In this document: piece by piece, positions 35,114 through 42,343 of the stretch
Layout of the letters: every line of letters starts with the position of its first letter
How positions within the stretch are numbered: position 1 is the first letter of the stretch
Origin: Streptomyces sp. CNH099
GTDB taxonomy: Bacteria > Actinomycetota > Actinomycetes > Streptomycetales > Streptomycetaceae
Direction: 5' to 3'
Length of the DNA stretch: 64,000 nucleotides
Assembly (NCBI GenBank): GCA_000514715.1
Contig: AZWL01000011.1
Coordinates: 100,506-164,505 of the forward strand
The notes under the pieces: generated by a model
The model's input: only the letters and a program-made list of their open reading frames with translations
The model's database searches: none
What the model was told of the DNA's origin: nothing
Program-made: the position numbers and the translations under genes

Positions 35114-37288
35114 TCAGTGCTTCTCCAGCTCCACCTTCGGCAGGATCCGCTCCAGCGGCGCCGGCAGCCACCAGGCGCGCCGGCCCATCAGCTCCATCGC
35201 CGCGGGCACGACCATGCACCGGATGATCACCGCGTCGACGAAGATCGCCACCGCGAAGGCCAGGCCCGACTGCTGCAACAGCCGGGTCGGGCTGAGGATG
35301 AAGGCCGCGAAGATCACGATCATGATCGAACCGGCCGCCGTGATCACCGACCCGGTGTGGGCGAGGCCCTCCCGCACGGCGCGCGACGGGTCGCGGTCCT
35401 TGTCGTTGACCCATTCCTCGTGCATCCGGGAGATCAGGAAGATCTCGTAGTCCATCGAGAGGCCGAAGACGATCGCGAAGATCATCACCGGCACGTACGC
35501 CTCGATGGGTCCGCCCTCGAAGCCGAGCGCCCCGTCCTGGAACACCAGCTTCATCACGCCGAGCGCGGCGCCGATGCTGAGGAGGTTCAGGAACGCGGCC
35601 TTCAGCGGGATGAGGATCGACCGGAACACCGCCATCAGCAGGACGATCGCGAGCCCCACGACGATGATCATGAACACCGGCATGCGGTCGGCGAGCTTGC
35701 CGGCGTAGTCCTCGGACGCGGCCGTGGCCCCGCCGACGAAGTACTCCGCGCCGGTTTCCGACTCCACCCCCGGCAGCACGTCGTCGCGAATGGTGCCGAG
35801 GAGGTCCTGGGTCGCCCCGTCCTGCGGCGAGGTGGTGGGGTAGACGAGGACCATCGCGGCCTCGCCGTCCGGCAGGGCCGTCGGGGGCGCGGTGGCGGCC
35901 ACGCCCTCGGTCTGGCCCAGCGTCTGCGCCGCCGCCGCGGCGGCGTCCTCGGCGGTGCCGTCGCCGCCCTCGGTCACCACCAGGAACGGGCCGTTGAACC
36001 CGGGGCCGAAGCCGTCGGAGAGCAGGTCGTACGCCTGCCGGCTGGTGGAGTCGCTCGGGTCGTTGCCCGCGTCGTTGAAGCCGAGGCGGATGCTCAGCGC
36101 CGGGAAGGCGAGGGCGCCCAGCAGCACCGCGGCCCCCAGCAGGGCGGCCAGCGGGCGCTTCTGCACCGCCATGGCCAGCTTCCGCCAGCCCTCGCCGTCC
36201 TCGGACTTGCCCTTGGCCTTGCGCTTCTCGGCCCGCGCGAGGAACTGGCGGGCGAAGCGCTTGCCGAAGATGCCGAGCAGCGCGGGCAGCAGCGTCAGCG
36301 AGGCGAGCATCGTCATCAGCACGGTCAGCGCCACGGACAGCGCCATGCCCTGGATCGAGCCGAGGCCGAGGGCCGTGAGGCCGAGCAGCGCCAGGATGAC
36401 GGTGCAGCCGGCGAAGAACACGGAGCGGCCGGCGGAGTCCATGGCCGTGATGGTGGCCCGCTCCGGTGCCTCGCCGCGCACCAGCTCGGCCCGGTAGCGG
36501 GCGAAGATCAGCAGCGCGTAGTCGACGCCGACGCCGAGGCCGACGAGGAACATGACCGGCGGCGTCCACGACGCGATGGTGAACAGGTGCGACGCCAGCA
36601 GGATGATGCCGACCGTCGAACCGACCGCGAAGAGGGCGATGATGAGGGGCAGCCCGGCGGCGATGAACGTGCCGAACATCAGCACCAGGATCACCAGCGC
36701 GGCCACGATGCCGGCCATCTCCGCGGTGCCGGTCTCGCCCTCCGCGAGCAGCCGGACGGCCTCACCGCCCATCTCGACCCGGAGTCCCTCGCCCTCGATC
36801 TCCTGCGCGACGTCGAGGATGCGCTCGGTGTCCTCCAGCGGCATGTCCTCCGACACCACTTCGAGCTGCACGGTGGCGTAGCCGATCGTGCCGTCCTCGG
36901 AGATGGCGGTCGGGTTGTCGTAGACGCTCTGGACGCTGCCGACGTTGGGCAGGTCCGCGACCTCCGCGAGCATCGGCTCGACGCGCTGCTGGACGCCGGC
37001 CAGCCCGTTCTCGTCCTGGAAGACGATGTCGATGGTGTCCGCGGCGCGCTCCGCGCCGTGATCCTTCAGCAGGTCGGCGGCAGCCTGCGACTCGGTCCCG
37101 GGGATGGAGTTGTCGTTCTTGTACGCGTCCCCCACGGCGCCGGCGATGCCCCACACACCGACCAGGACCGCCACCCACAGGACCACGGCAAGCCATTTGC
37201 GGCGGTGCGCGAAGCCCCCGATCCGGACGAACACCCCCTTCTGAAGGGGCGGCTCTGAGCTTTGTTCTCGGTTCTCGGTAATCGTCAT
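35114..37288 (-). CDS. MMPL-family RND-type transporter
   Basis: This 724-residue transporter has about 12 membrane segments in two repeats, each with a large extracytoplasmic loop (about 55-195 and 395-540). Conserved blocks include VMFLVGLGVGVDYALLIFARY in the first half and FGLSMDYEIFLISRMHEEW in the second, where Asp residues within TM helices carry protons. MMPL proteins in actinobacteria export lipids, siderophores or drugs; the cargo here is unknown. The ATG start follows GGGGAAGAG. A perfect match to the ECF41 promoter pattern faces this gene from the divergent sigma-factor side, which suggests it is a direct sigma target. Confidence 0.92.
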   Translation of the reverse strand: MTITENREQSSEPPLQKGVFVRIGGFAHRRKWLAVVLWVAVLVGVWGIAGAVGDAYKNDNSIPGTESQAAADLLKDHGAERAADTIDIVFQDENGLAGVQQRVEPMLAEVADLPNVGSVQSVYDNPTAISEDGTIGYATVQLEVVSEDMPLEDTERILDVAQEIEGEGLRVEMGGEAVRLLAEGETGTAEMAGIVAALVILVLMFGTFIAAGLPLIIALFAVGSTVGIILLASHLFTIASWTPPVMFLVGLGVGVDYALLIFARYRAELVRGEAPERATITAMDSAGRSVFFAGCTVILALLGLTALGLGSIQGMALSVALTVLMTMLASLTLLPALLGIFGKRFARQFLARAEKRKAKGKSEDGEGWRKLAMAVQKRPLAALLGAAVLLGALAFPALSIRLGFNDAGNDPSDSTSRQAYDLLSDGFGPGFNGPFLVVTEGGDGTAEDAAAAAAQTLGQTEGVAATAPPTALPDGEAAMVLVYPTTSPQDGATQDLLGTIRDDVLPGVESETGAEYFVGGATAASEDYAGKLADRMPVFMIIVVGLAIVLLMAVFRSILIPLKAAFLNLLSIGAALGVMKLVFQDGALGFEGGPIEAYVPVMIFAIVFGLSMDYEIFLISRMHEEWVNDKDRDPSRAVREGLAHTGSVITAAGSIMIVIFAAFILSPTRLLQQSGLAFAVAIFVDAVIIRCMVVPAAMELMGRRAWWLPAPLERILPKVELEKH

Positions 37289-37351
37289 GATCTCTTCCCC
37301 GGAGGGTCGTCAAACGTCCCCGGGGTGGGCCCCGGGCTTCCGTAGCCTGTT

Positions 37352-37378
37352 GACGACGTAGCCTTGCGAGGTGTGACA
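37352..37378 (-). promoter_or_regulatory. ECF41-type promoter facing the MMPL gene
   Basis: On the minus strand TGTCACA (37378-37372), then exactly 16 bases, then CGTC (37355-37352). This is the pattern I recall for ECF41 sigma targets (TGTCACA-n16-CGTC). The MMPL start is about 60 bases downstream. A second TGTCACA, on the plus strand at 37403-37409, forms a 9-bp inverted repeat with the first (37370-37378 / 37403-37411) but has no CGTC at the correct distance. Confidence 0.7.
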
Positions 37379-37444
37379 TGGACACTCGTCGGATAGGGTC
37401 CGTGTCACACCGTGACCGGCCACAGGTGAGCACAGGACAGGGGA

Positions 37445-38380
37445 ATGACGAAGCGGGACGCACGGGACACCGGACGAAACACCCCGCGGGACGCCGCCCG
37501 GGACACCGAAGAGCTGCTCGCGGGGTCCTTCGAGGCCAACCGGCCGCGGCTGCTGCGCGTGGCATACACGATGACCGGCTCCCTCGTCGAGGCCGAGGAC
37601 TGCGTCCAGGAGGCGTGGCTGCGGCTGCGCCGGCTCGACGACCCGGGCACCGTCCGCGATCTCACCGCCTGGCTGACGACGACGGTCAGCCGGCTGGCGC
37701 TCGACGCCCTGAGCAGCGCGCGGGCCCGGCGGGAGCAGTACGTGGGCACGTGGCTGCCGGAGCCGCTGGTCGCGGACGACTCGCACGACCCCGCCGACCG
37801 GGTGACGCTGGACGAGTCGGTGAGCATGGCGCTGCTGGTGGTGCTGGAGCGGCTGTCGCCGGCCGAGCGCACCGCGTTCGTGCTGCACGACGTCTTCAGC
37901 GTGCCGTTCCCCGAGATCGCCGAGGTCGTCGGCCGCTCGCCGGCGGCGGTGCGGCAGCTCGCTTCGCGGGCGCGGCGGCAGGTGGAGGACGGCCGGCCGC
38001 GGACGCCGGCGACGGAGGCGGAGCAGCGGGAGCTGGTGGACGCGTTCACCGCCGCCTGCCAGGACGGCGACCTGCCGGGGCTGATCGCGCTGCTCGACCC
38101 GGACGTGGTGCTGCGCGGCGACGGCGGCGGCAAGGTCGTCACGCTGCAGCACATCGAGCGCGAGGCGACGCGGGTGGCGCCGATGATCGTCGCGCAGGCC
38201 GGCACCGCGGGGCCGCTGGACATCCGCCCGGTCGAGGTCAACGGCACGCCGGGGCTGGCGGTCCGGGGCGCCGACGGGCAGCTGTCGGTCATGTCGTTCA
38301 CGGTGGACGCGGGGCGGATCAGCGCGATCGACATCATGCGCAACCCCGACAAGCTCGCGATGGTCCCGGACCTGGACTGA
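37445..38380 (+). CDS. ECF41-group RNA polymerase sigma factor (SigJ-like) with SnoaL-type C-terminal domain
   Basis: The protein has 311 residues. Sigma region 2 (about 30-100; RVAYTMTGSLVEAEDCVQEAW) and region 4 (about 130-185; LERLSPAERTAFVLHDVFSVPFPEIAEVVGRS) are standard. The linker has the WLPEP motif, and a C-terminal SnoaL_2-like domain (about 195-311) ends with DGGGK and NPDKL. All three motifs are hallmarks of group ECF41, in which the C-terminal domain controls activity in place of an anti-sigma factor. ECF41 genes usually sit by a carboxymuconolactone decarboxylase, oxidoreductase or epimerase gene; here the partner is MMPL. The ATG follows GGACAGGGGA. Confidence 0.92.
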   Translation: MTKRDARDTGRNTPRDAARDTEELLAGSFEANRPRLLRVAYTMTGSLVEAEDCVQEAWLRLRRLDDPGTVRDLTAWLTTTVSRLALDALSSARARREQYVGTWLPEPLVADDSHDPADRVTLDESVSMALLVVLERLSPAERTAFVLHDVFSVPFPEIAEVVGRSPAAVRQLASRARRQVEDGRPRTPATEAEQRELVDAFTAACQDGDLPGLIALLDPDVVLRGDGGGKVVTLQHIEREATRVAPMIVAQAGTAGPLDIRPVEVNGTPGLAVRGADGQLSVMSFTVDAGRISAIDIMRNPDKLAMVPDLD

Positions 38381-38386
38381 GGATCC

Positions 38387-38405
38387 CGGACCGCGGCGCG
38401 GTCCG
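38387..38405. terminator. Hairpin between the sigma factor and M28 genes
   Basis: CGGACCGC-ggc-GCGGTCCG (38387-38405) is a perfect 8-bp stem. A second hairpin, CCGCCCG/GGGCGG, follows directly. The two genes converge, so termination is expected both ways. Confidence 0.7.
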
Positions 38406-38423
38406 CCCGCCGGGCCGGGCGGT

Positions 38424-39902
38424 TCACCTCCGCGGGACCGGGAAGGCCACCGGGCTGCGGTGGCCGGCCCGGTTCACCGCGCGCACGCCGAAGAAGAGGT
38501 TGTCCTTCGACTTCGGCACGGTGTGCCGGGTCACGTCGCCGACGTCCGCCACGTGCGTCCACTCCGGCTCCGTCGTCTCCCGCCACACCACCTCGTAGCC
38601 GGCGAGGTCCGGCTCCGTGCCCCGGTCCCACACCAGCTCGGTGTCGTTGGTCAGCGCGGAGGTGACGATCCCCGCGCCCGTCGGCGTGCCCGGGGCCTGG
38701 GCGAGGGTCCACACGGCGGCGAGGCTGACCCGCGCCACGCGGGCGATGTAGCGGAAGTCGCAGAACTCCGGCAGGTCGCCGTACTGCTTGCCGTCCTCCA
38801 CCCGGACGTCCTGGTGCTGGTGGGCAAAGTCCTCGGCGGGCTCGGTGAACCGGGCGGCGGGGAAGCGGCGTTCGAGGAACGGGATGTGGTCGCCGCCGCG
38901 CAGGTAGCGGTCGCGGCGGTAGATCACGCGGACGTCCATGCCGGTGGCGTCGTTGTCGGCCACGTCGCGTACGAAGCGGGCGAGCTGGCGCGCCGGCGAG
39001 TCGTTCTCGCCGCCGACGGAGCGGCGCGTGGCGGCCTCGTCGGGGGTCTCGGCGGTGGGGACGCCCTCGGCGAAGAGCCGCACGGTGCGCGGGTCGCGGG
39101 TGCCGTCGTCGGCGGTGGAGCTGCCCACGATGTCGTTGGTGAACATGCCCTGGACGCGGGCGCCCCGGAGCCGGAACTGCTCCGCCATGTGCGCGGCCCC
39201 GTACAGCCCCTGCTCCTCCCCCGCCACCGCGGCCAGCACGATCGTCGCGGCGGTGCGCCGGGTGGCGAGCACGCGGGCCAGCTCCATGGCGACCGCGACG
39301 CCCGAGGCGTCGTCGTCGGCGCCGGGGGCGTCGGAGGTGGCGTCCATGACGTCGCTGGCGCGGGAGTCGTAGTGGCCGGAGACGACGTAGACGCGGTCGG
39401 GGTCGGTGTCGCCGCGCAGGGTGGCGAGGACGTTGGTGATGCGGGTGGGGACGGGGATGCGGCTGGCGGGCTGCTGGACGTACGACTGCAGCTCCACGGT
39501 CATCCGGCCGCCGGAGGCGGCGGCGTGGCGGCGCAGCCGGCGGTGGATCCAGTCGCGGGCGGCGCCGATGCCGCGGTCGGGGTCGTCCTGGGCGGAGAGG
39601 GTGTGCCGGGTGCCGAAGGCGGCGAGGCGGCGGACGTCGGCCTCGATGCGGTCGGGGTCGATCTCGGCGAGCAGGGCGCGCAGCTCGCGGCCGGGGTGCT
39701 GGGCGGTGGCGGGCGGCCGGTCGCCACCCCCGGCGCCGGCCGCGGGGGCGGCGGCGCCGGGGGCCGGTGCGGCTGCGGGGGCGCCCGCGGGCGCCGGGCC
39801 GGCCGCGGCGGCCGGGCCGGAGCCGACTCCGGCGGCGGCGGTGGCGGCCGCGCCGGCCGCCAGGACGGTTCTCCGGTTCGTACCTCGCGGTTGCGGTGAC
39901 AC
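38424..39902 (-). CDS. Tat-exported M28 metallopeptidase with C-terminal FnIII domain
   Basis: This 492-residue secreted aminopeptidase-like enzyme starts with a twin-arginine signal (NRRTVLAAGAA). An Ala/Pro-rich segment runs to about residue 68. Zinc ligands fit the M28 pattern: VYVVSGHYDSR (His), GADDDASGVAVAMELA (Asp), AAVAGEEQGLYGA (Glu-Glu), MFTNDIVGSS (Asp) and FAHQHQD (His). A C-terminal FnIII domain (about 400-492) has PDLAGYEVVWRETTEPEWTH. The role is probably extracellular peptide trimming. The GTG start at 39902 follows GGGGAGA. It converges on the sigma factor; upstream of it lies a gene remnant. Confidence 0.92.
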   Translation of the reverse strand: MSPQPRGTNRRTVLAAGAAATAAAGVGSGPAAAAGPAPAGAPAAAPAPGAAAPAAGAGGGDRPPATAQHPGRELRALLAEIDPDRIEADVRRLAAFGTRHTLSAQDDPDRGIGAARDWIHRRLRRHAAASGGRMTVELQSYVQQPASRIPVPTRITNVLATLRGDTDPDRVYVVSGHYDSRASDVMDATSDAPGADDDASGVAVAMELARVLATRRTAATIVLAAVAGEEQGLYGAAHMAEQFRLRGARVQGMFTNDIVGSSTADDGTRDPRTVRLFAEGVPTAETPDEAATRRSVGGENDSPARQLARFVRDVADNDATGMDVRVIYRRDRYLRGGDHIPFLERRFPAARFTEPAEDFAHQHQDVRVEDGKQYGDLPEFCDFRYIARVARVSLAAVWTLAQAPGTPTGAGIVTSALTNDTELVWDRGTEPDLAGYEVVWRETTEPEWTHVADVGDVTRHTVPKSKDNLFFGVRAVNRAGHRSPVAFPVPRR

Positions 39903-39989
39903 GGGGATCTCCCCTCACGGCGGTGGCCATGTCAATCTCGGGTGCTGCCATGCTCGTTGACGCCGTGGCACCTGACAACACCGCGCGGC

Positions 39990-40440
39990 GGTACGGAACC
40001 GCGGCCGTCCCCGCGGGGCGCACGGGCACGTACTCCTCTTCCCGCGCACCGAACGTCCAGGCCACACCCTCCCGCGCCGTGCGCGTGGCGGGCGGGACGC
40101 GCAGCCGGTACGTGCGGCTGGTGCCGTCGGGCTCCGGGGTGGAGTTGACCACCCGGCCCCTGGCCACCGGCTCGTCGTCCGCACCCACGTCGAGGCGCCA
40201 CAGCACCCCGGTCCCGTCCCGGTGCACCGGCTCGGCGCTGAAGCCGTCGAGGTAGCGCTCGAAGCCGTGGAACTCCAGCATCACGCGGCGCAGTTCCGCG
40301 TTCTCCCCCGCCCGTATCCGCTCCGGGGCGAGGACCGCCAGCTCGCGCAGGAACTCCTCCGGCACCGGCGTGCCGCGCCAGGCGTGCAGCGCGAAGCCGT
40401 CGGGGTACGCGAGCGCGGGGAAGTCCCTCGAAAACGGCGG
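39990..40440 (-). pseudogene. Truncated DUF6745-like gene
   Basis: In one minus-strand frame, residues read DGFALHAWRGTPVPEEFLREL, APERIRAGENAELRRVMLEF, VVNSTPEPDGTSRTYRLRVPP, and AREGVAWTFGAREEEYVPV. This resembles the C-terminal region of long DUF6745 (formerly leucine-rich-repeat-like) actinobacterial proteins. The N-terminal part is missing upstream of about 40440. At the 3' end the frame runs on into the M28 promoter without a stop near the expected end. It is therefore broken on both sides. Confidence 0.65.
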
Positions 40441-40496
40441 CTGTACGTTCCGGGAGGAGGGCCGGGGACACGCTTCGGAACCCGGTCGCGTCCTCG

Positions 40497-40975
40497 TGAG
40501 CACCGAGGTCCCGTTCGACCCCGACACATGCACGCGCGAGGTCGCACGTGCCGACTGTCCTCGGAACAACCTCCCCGAGTCGGTGCAGCGCAAGGTGGAT
40601 GCCCAGGCTCCTGGCGGGGTGGAAGAGTCCGCTTCCAAGAAGACGAAGCTCACGGACGCCCGGCGGCGTTCCGCCGGGGCCGCCGCCGGCGGCCCCTGGA
40701 GCGGGAGCATCAAGGTCGACGTGGAGGACCCGCCGCAGATCGACGTGACGACAACGAAGTCGATGCTGACGTGGTCCACCGACAGCGCGTACCCGTACTC
40801 GGACCACAGCTCGGAGTGGGGCCGGTACAGCCCGACCGGCTGGGAGAGGAAAGAAGACTTCTACGCGTTCATCAACGACGGTAACGTCGCGTGGACCAAC
40901 ACGATCGGGAAGTACCGGAACGGCGCGTTCTGCTTGACGATCGACACGTGGACCCACGTCGACCCCAAGGCCCGC
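40497..40975 (+). pseudogene. Fragment of a secreted hypothetical protein gene
   Basis: The plus frame reads CPRNNLPESVQRKVD, KKTKLTDARRRSA, SGSIKVDVEDPPQIDVTTTK, SMLTWSTDSAYPYSDH, GWERKEDFYAFINDGNVAW, and NGAFCLTIDTWTHVD. The Trp-, Tyr- and Asp-rich pattern with two or three Cys resembles secreted Streptomyces proteins of unknown function. There is no start or signal peptide upstream, and the frame continues into the next gene without an expected stop. Its G+C is lower than its neighbours. It looks like a fragment inserted or left at a recombination joint. Confidence 0.55.
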
Positions 40976-41000
40976 CCAGCTGGCACTACACTGCTGTGCC

Positions 41001-41951
41001 GTGCAGGAGACCCGTCTCGACACGGCTCGGATCCGGGCGGCTCGCCGGGTCATCGACCCGGTCTTTCTCGACACTCCGCTGTACCGCTGCGAGGCGCTGG
41101 AGCCGGGCCTCGGGTGCACGGTGAGCGTCAAACTCGAAACGGCGAACCCGGTCCGCAGTTTCAAGGGACGCGGCACCGAGGTAGTCGCGAGCCTGCTGGC
41201 CGACAATGCGTCGCGAGCCGCGGTGTGCGCGAGCGCGGGCAATCTCGGCCAGGCCCTCGCGTGGTCCGGTCGCGGCCGGGGGCTCGACATCACAGTTGTG
41301 GCATCCCGCTCTGCGACTCGGGCCAAGCTTGATCGCATCCGCGCACTGGATGCCGGGCTGGAACTGGTGGACGGCGACCACGAGGTGGCTCGCGAGCGGG
41401 CGGCGGCCATCGCGCGGTACGACGGCATCCGGCTGGTCGAAGACAGCCTGGACATCGAGACCTGCGAGGGCGCGGCGACCATCGGCCTGGAACTGGTGGA
41501 CACCGCGCCGTCGTTCGACGCCGTCCTGATTGCTCTCGGCGGTGGGGCGCTGGCCACCGGCGTGGGTCATGTGGTGAAGGCCTTGGCACCCGAAGTCGAG
41601 GTGATCTGCGTCCAGCCGCTGGGCGCACCGGCGCTGACACACTCGTGGCGCAGGCGGCGTGTCGTCACCACCGACTCGACCGACACCATCGCTGACGGCG
41701 TCGCCGGCCGGCGTCCCATCCCGGCCGTCCTGGACGACCTCCTCCTGGTCGCAGACGACGCCGTCCTGGTCCAGGAGGCGTCGATCACCGCCGGTATGCG
41801 GATGCTCCTCGACCACGCCGGCCTCGTCGTCGAACCTTCGGCCGCGCTCGGCATCGCGGCGATCCTCGAAGACCGTGACCGCTTCGCCCATCGCTGGGTC
41901 GAGCGACGACCAACGGCGACGGCGGCGCCAACGGCAACGGGCAGGCGGTGA
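41001..41951 (+). CDS. PLP-dependent threonine/serine dehydratase-like enzyme
   Basis: This 316-residue fold-type II PLP enzyme has SFKGRG (the lysine is the PLP Schiff base), ASAGNLGQA, ALGGGALATGVGHVVK (phosphate-binding glycine loop) and a C-terminal EPSAALGIAAI block. These belong to the threonine dehydratase / serine racemase / hydroxyaspartate ammonia-lyase group; the exact substrate cannot be called. The last 15 residues are low-complexity Ala/Thr. The GTG start at 41001 has no ribosome site, but TACACT at 40987-40992 is a possible -10, so it may be leaderless. Its G+C is lower than the neighbours and gene fragments lie upstream, suggesting it was acquired. Confidence 0.8.
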   Translation: MQETRLDTARIRAARRVIDPVFLDTPLYRCEALEPGLGCTVSVKLETANPVRSFKGRGTEVVASLLADNASRAAVCASAGNLGQALAWSGRGRGLDITVVASRSATRAKLDRIRALDAGLELVDGDHEVARERAAAIARYDGIRLVEDSLDIETCEGAATIGLELVDTAPSFDAVLIALGGGALATGVGHVVKALAPEVEVICVQPLGAPALTHSWRRRRVVTTDSTDTIADGVAGRRPIPAVLDDLLLVADDAVLVQEASITAGMRMLLDHAGLVVEPSAALGIAAILEDRDRFAHRWVERRPTATAAPTATGRR

Positions 41952-42252
41952 CGTTGGGGGGCGGCCCGCCCGCGGAGCCGCCTGACGCGGCGGCAGTACA
42001 CGTCATGAGCTTCAGCCACGGGGCCGGCCCGGCTCCCGACGCGGGATATCGACATCGACCTGCGCCGCCGGTTCGGCAGCCCTGTGCAGTTGCGGCCCGA
42101 CGACCTCGCGGACGTGTCCCGCTGTGAGGCGTGCGCGCCCGCACCGCCGGCGGCGGACGGCGTCCCGGAGCTGATCGAAGCCGTCGTCCCCGTGGTCGCC
42201 GCGTTCCGTACCGGGAACGGGCCCGGCGCCGGGCCGAGAGCCGGGCGCGCGA
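41952..42252 (+). other. Non-coding stretch with a codon-like fragment
   Basis: Within this stretch the frame at about 42046-42230 reads DIDIDLRRRFGSPVQLRP, DDLADVSRCEACAPAPP, and GVPELIEAVVPVVAAFRTG with strong third-position G/C bias, but it lacks a clear start, ribosome site and natural end. It may be a decayed gene. Nothing else is seen. Confidence 0.4.
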
Positions 42253-42290
42253 GACGCCCCCACCCCGGTGGTGGGCCGGGTGGGGGCGTC
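42253..42290. terminator. Strong hairpin terminator upstream of GH6 stop side
   Basis: GACGCCCCCACCC (42253-42265) pairs perfectly with GGGTGGGGGCGTC (42278-42290), a 13-bp stem with a 12-base loop. It lies about 55 bases beyond the GH6 stop codon on the minus strand. Confidence 0.75.
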
Positions 42291-42343
42291 GGGCCCGGAC
42301 GCGAGGTCCGGGGTGGGCGGGCGGGGGAGGGTCCGCCCGCCCG

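Noticed and set aside
37403..37429. A second ECF41 promoter driving the sigma factor itself
   Set aside because: TGTCACA is present but the bases 16-17 downstream do not form CGTC.
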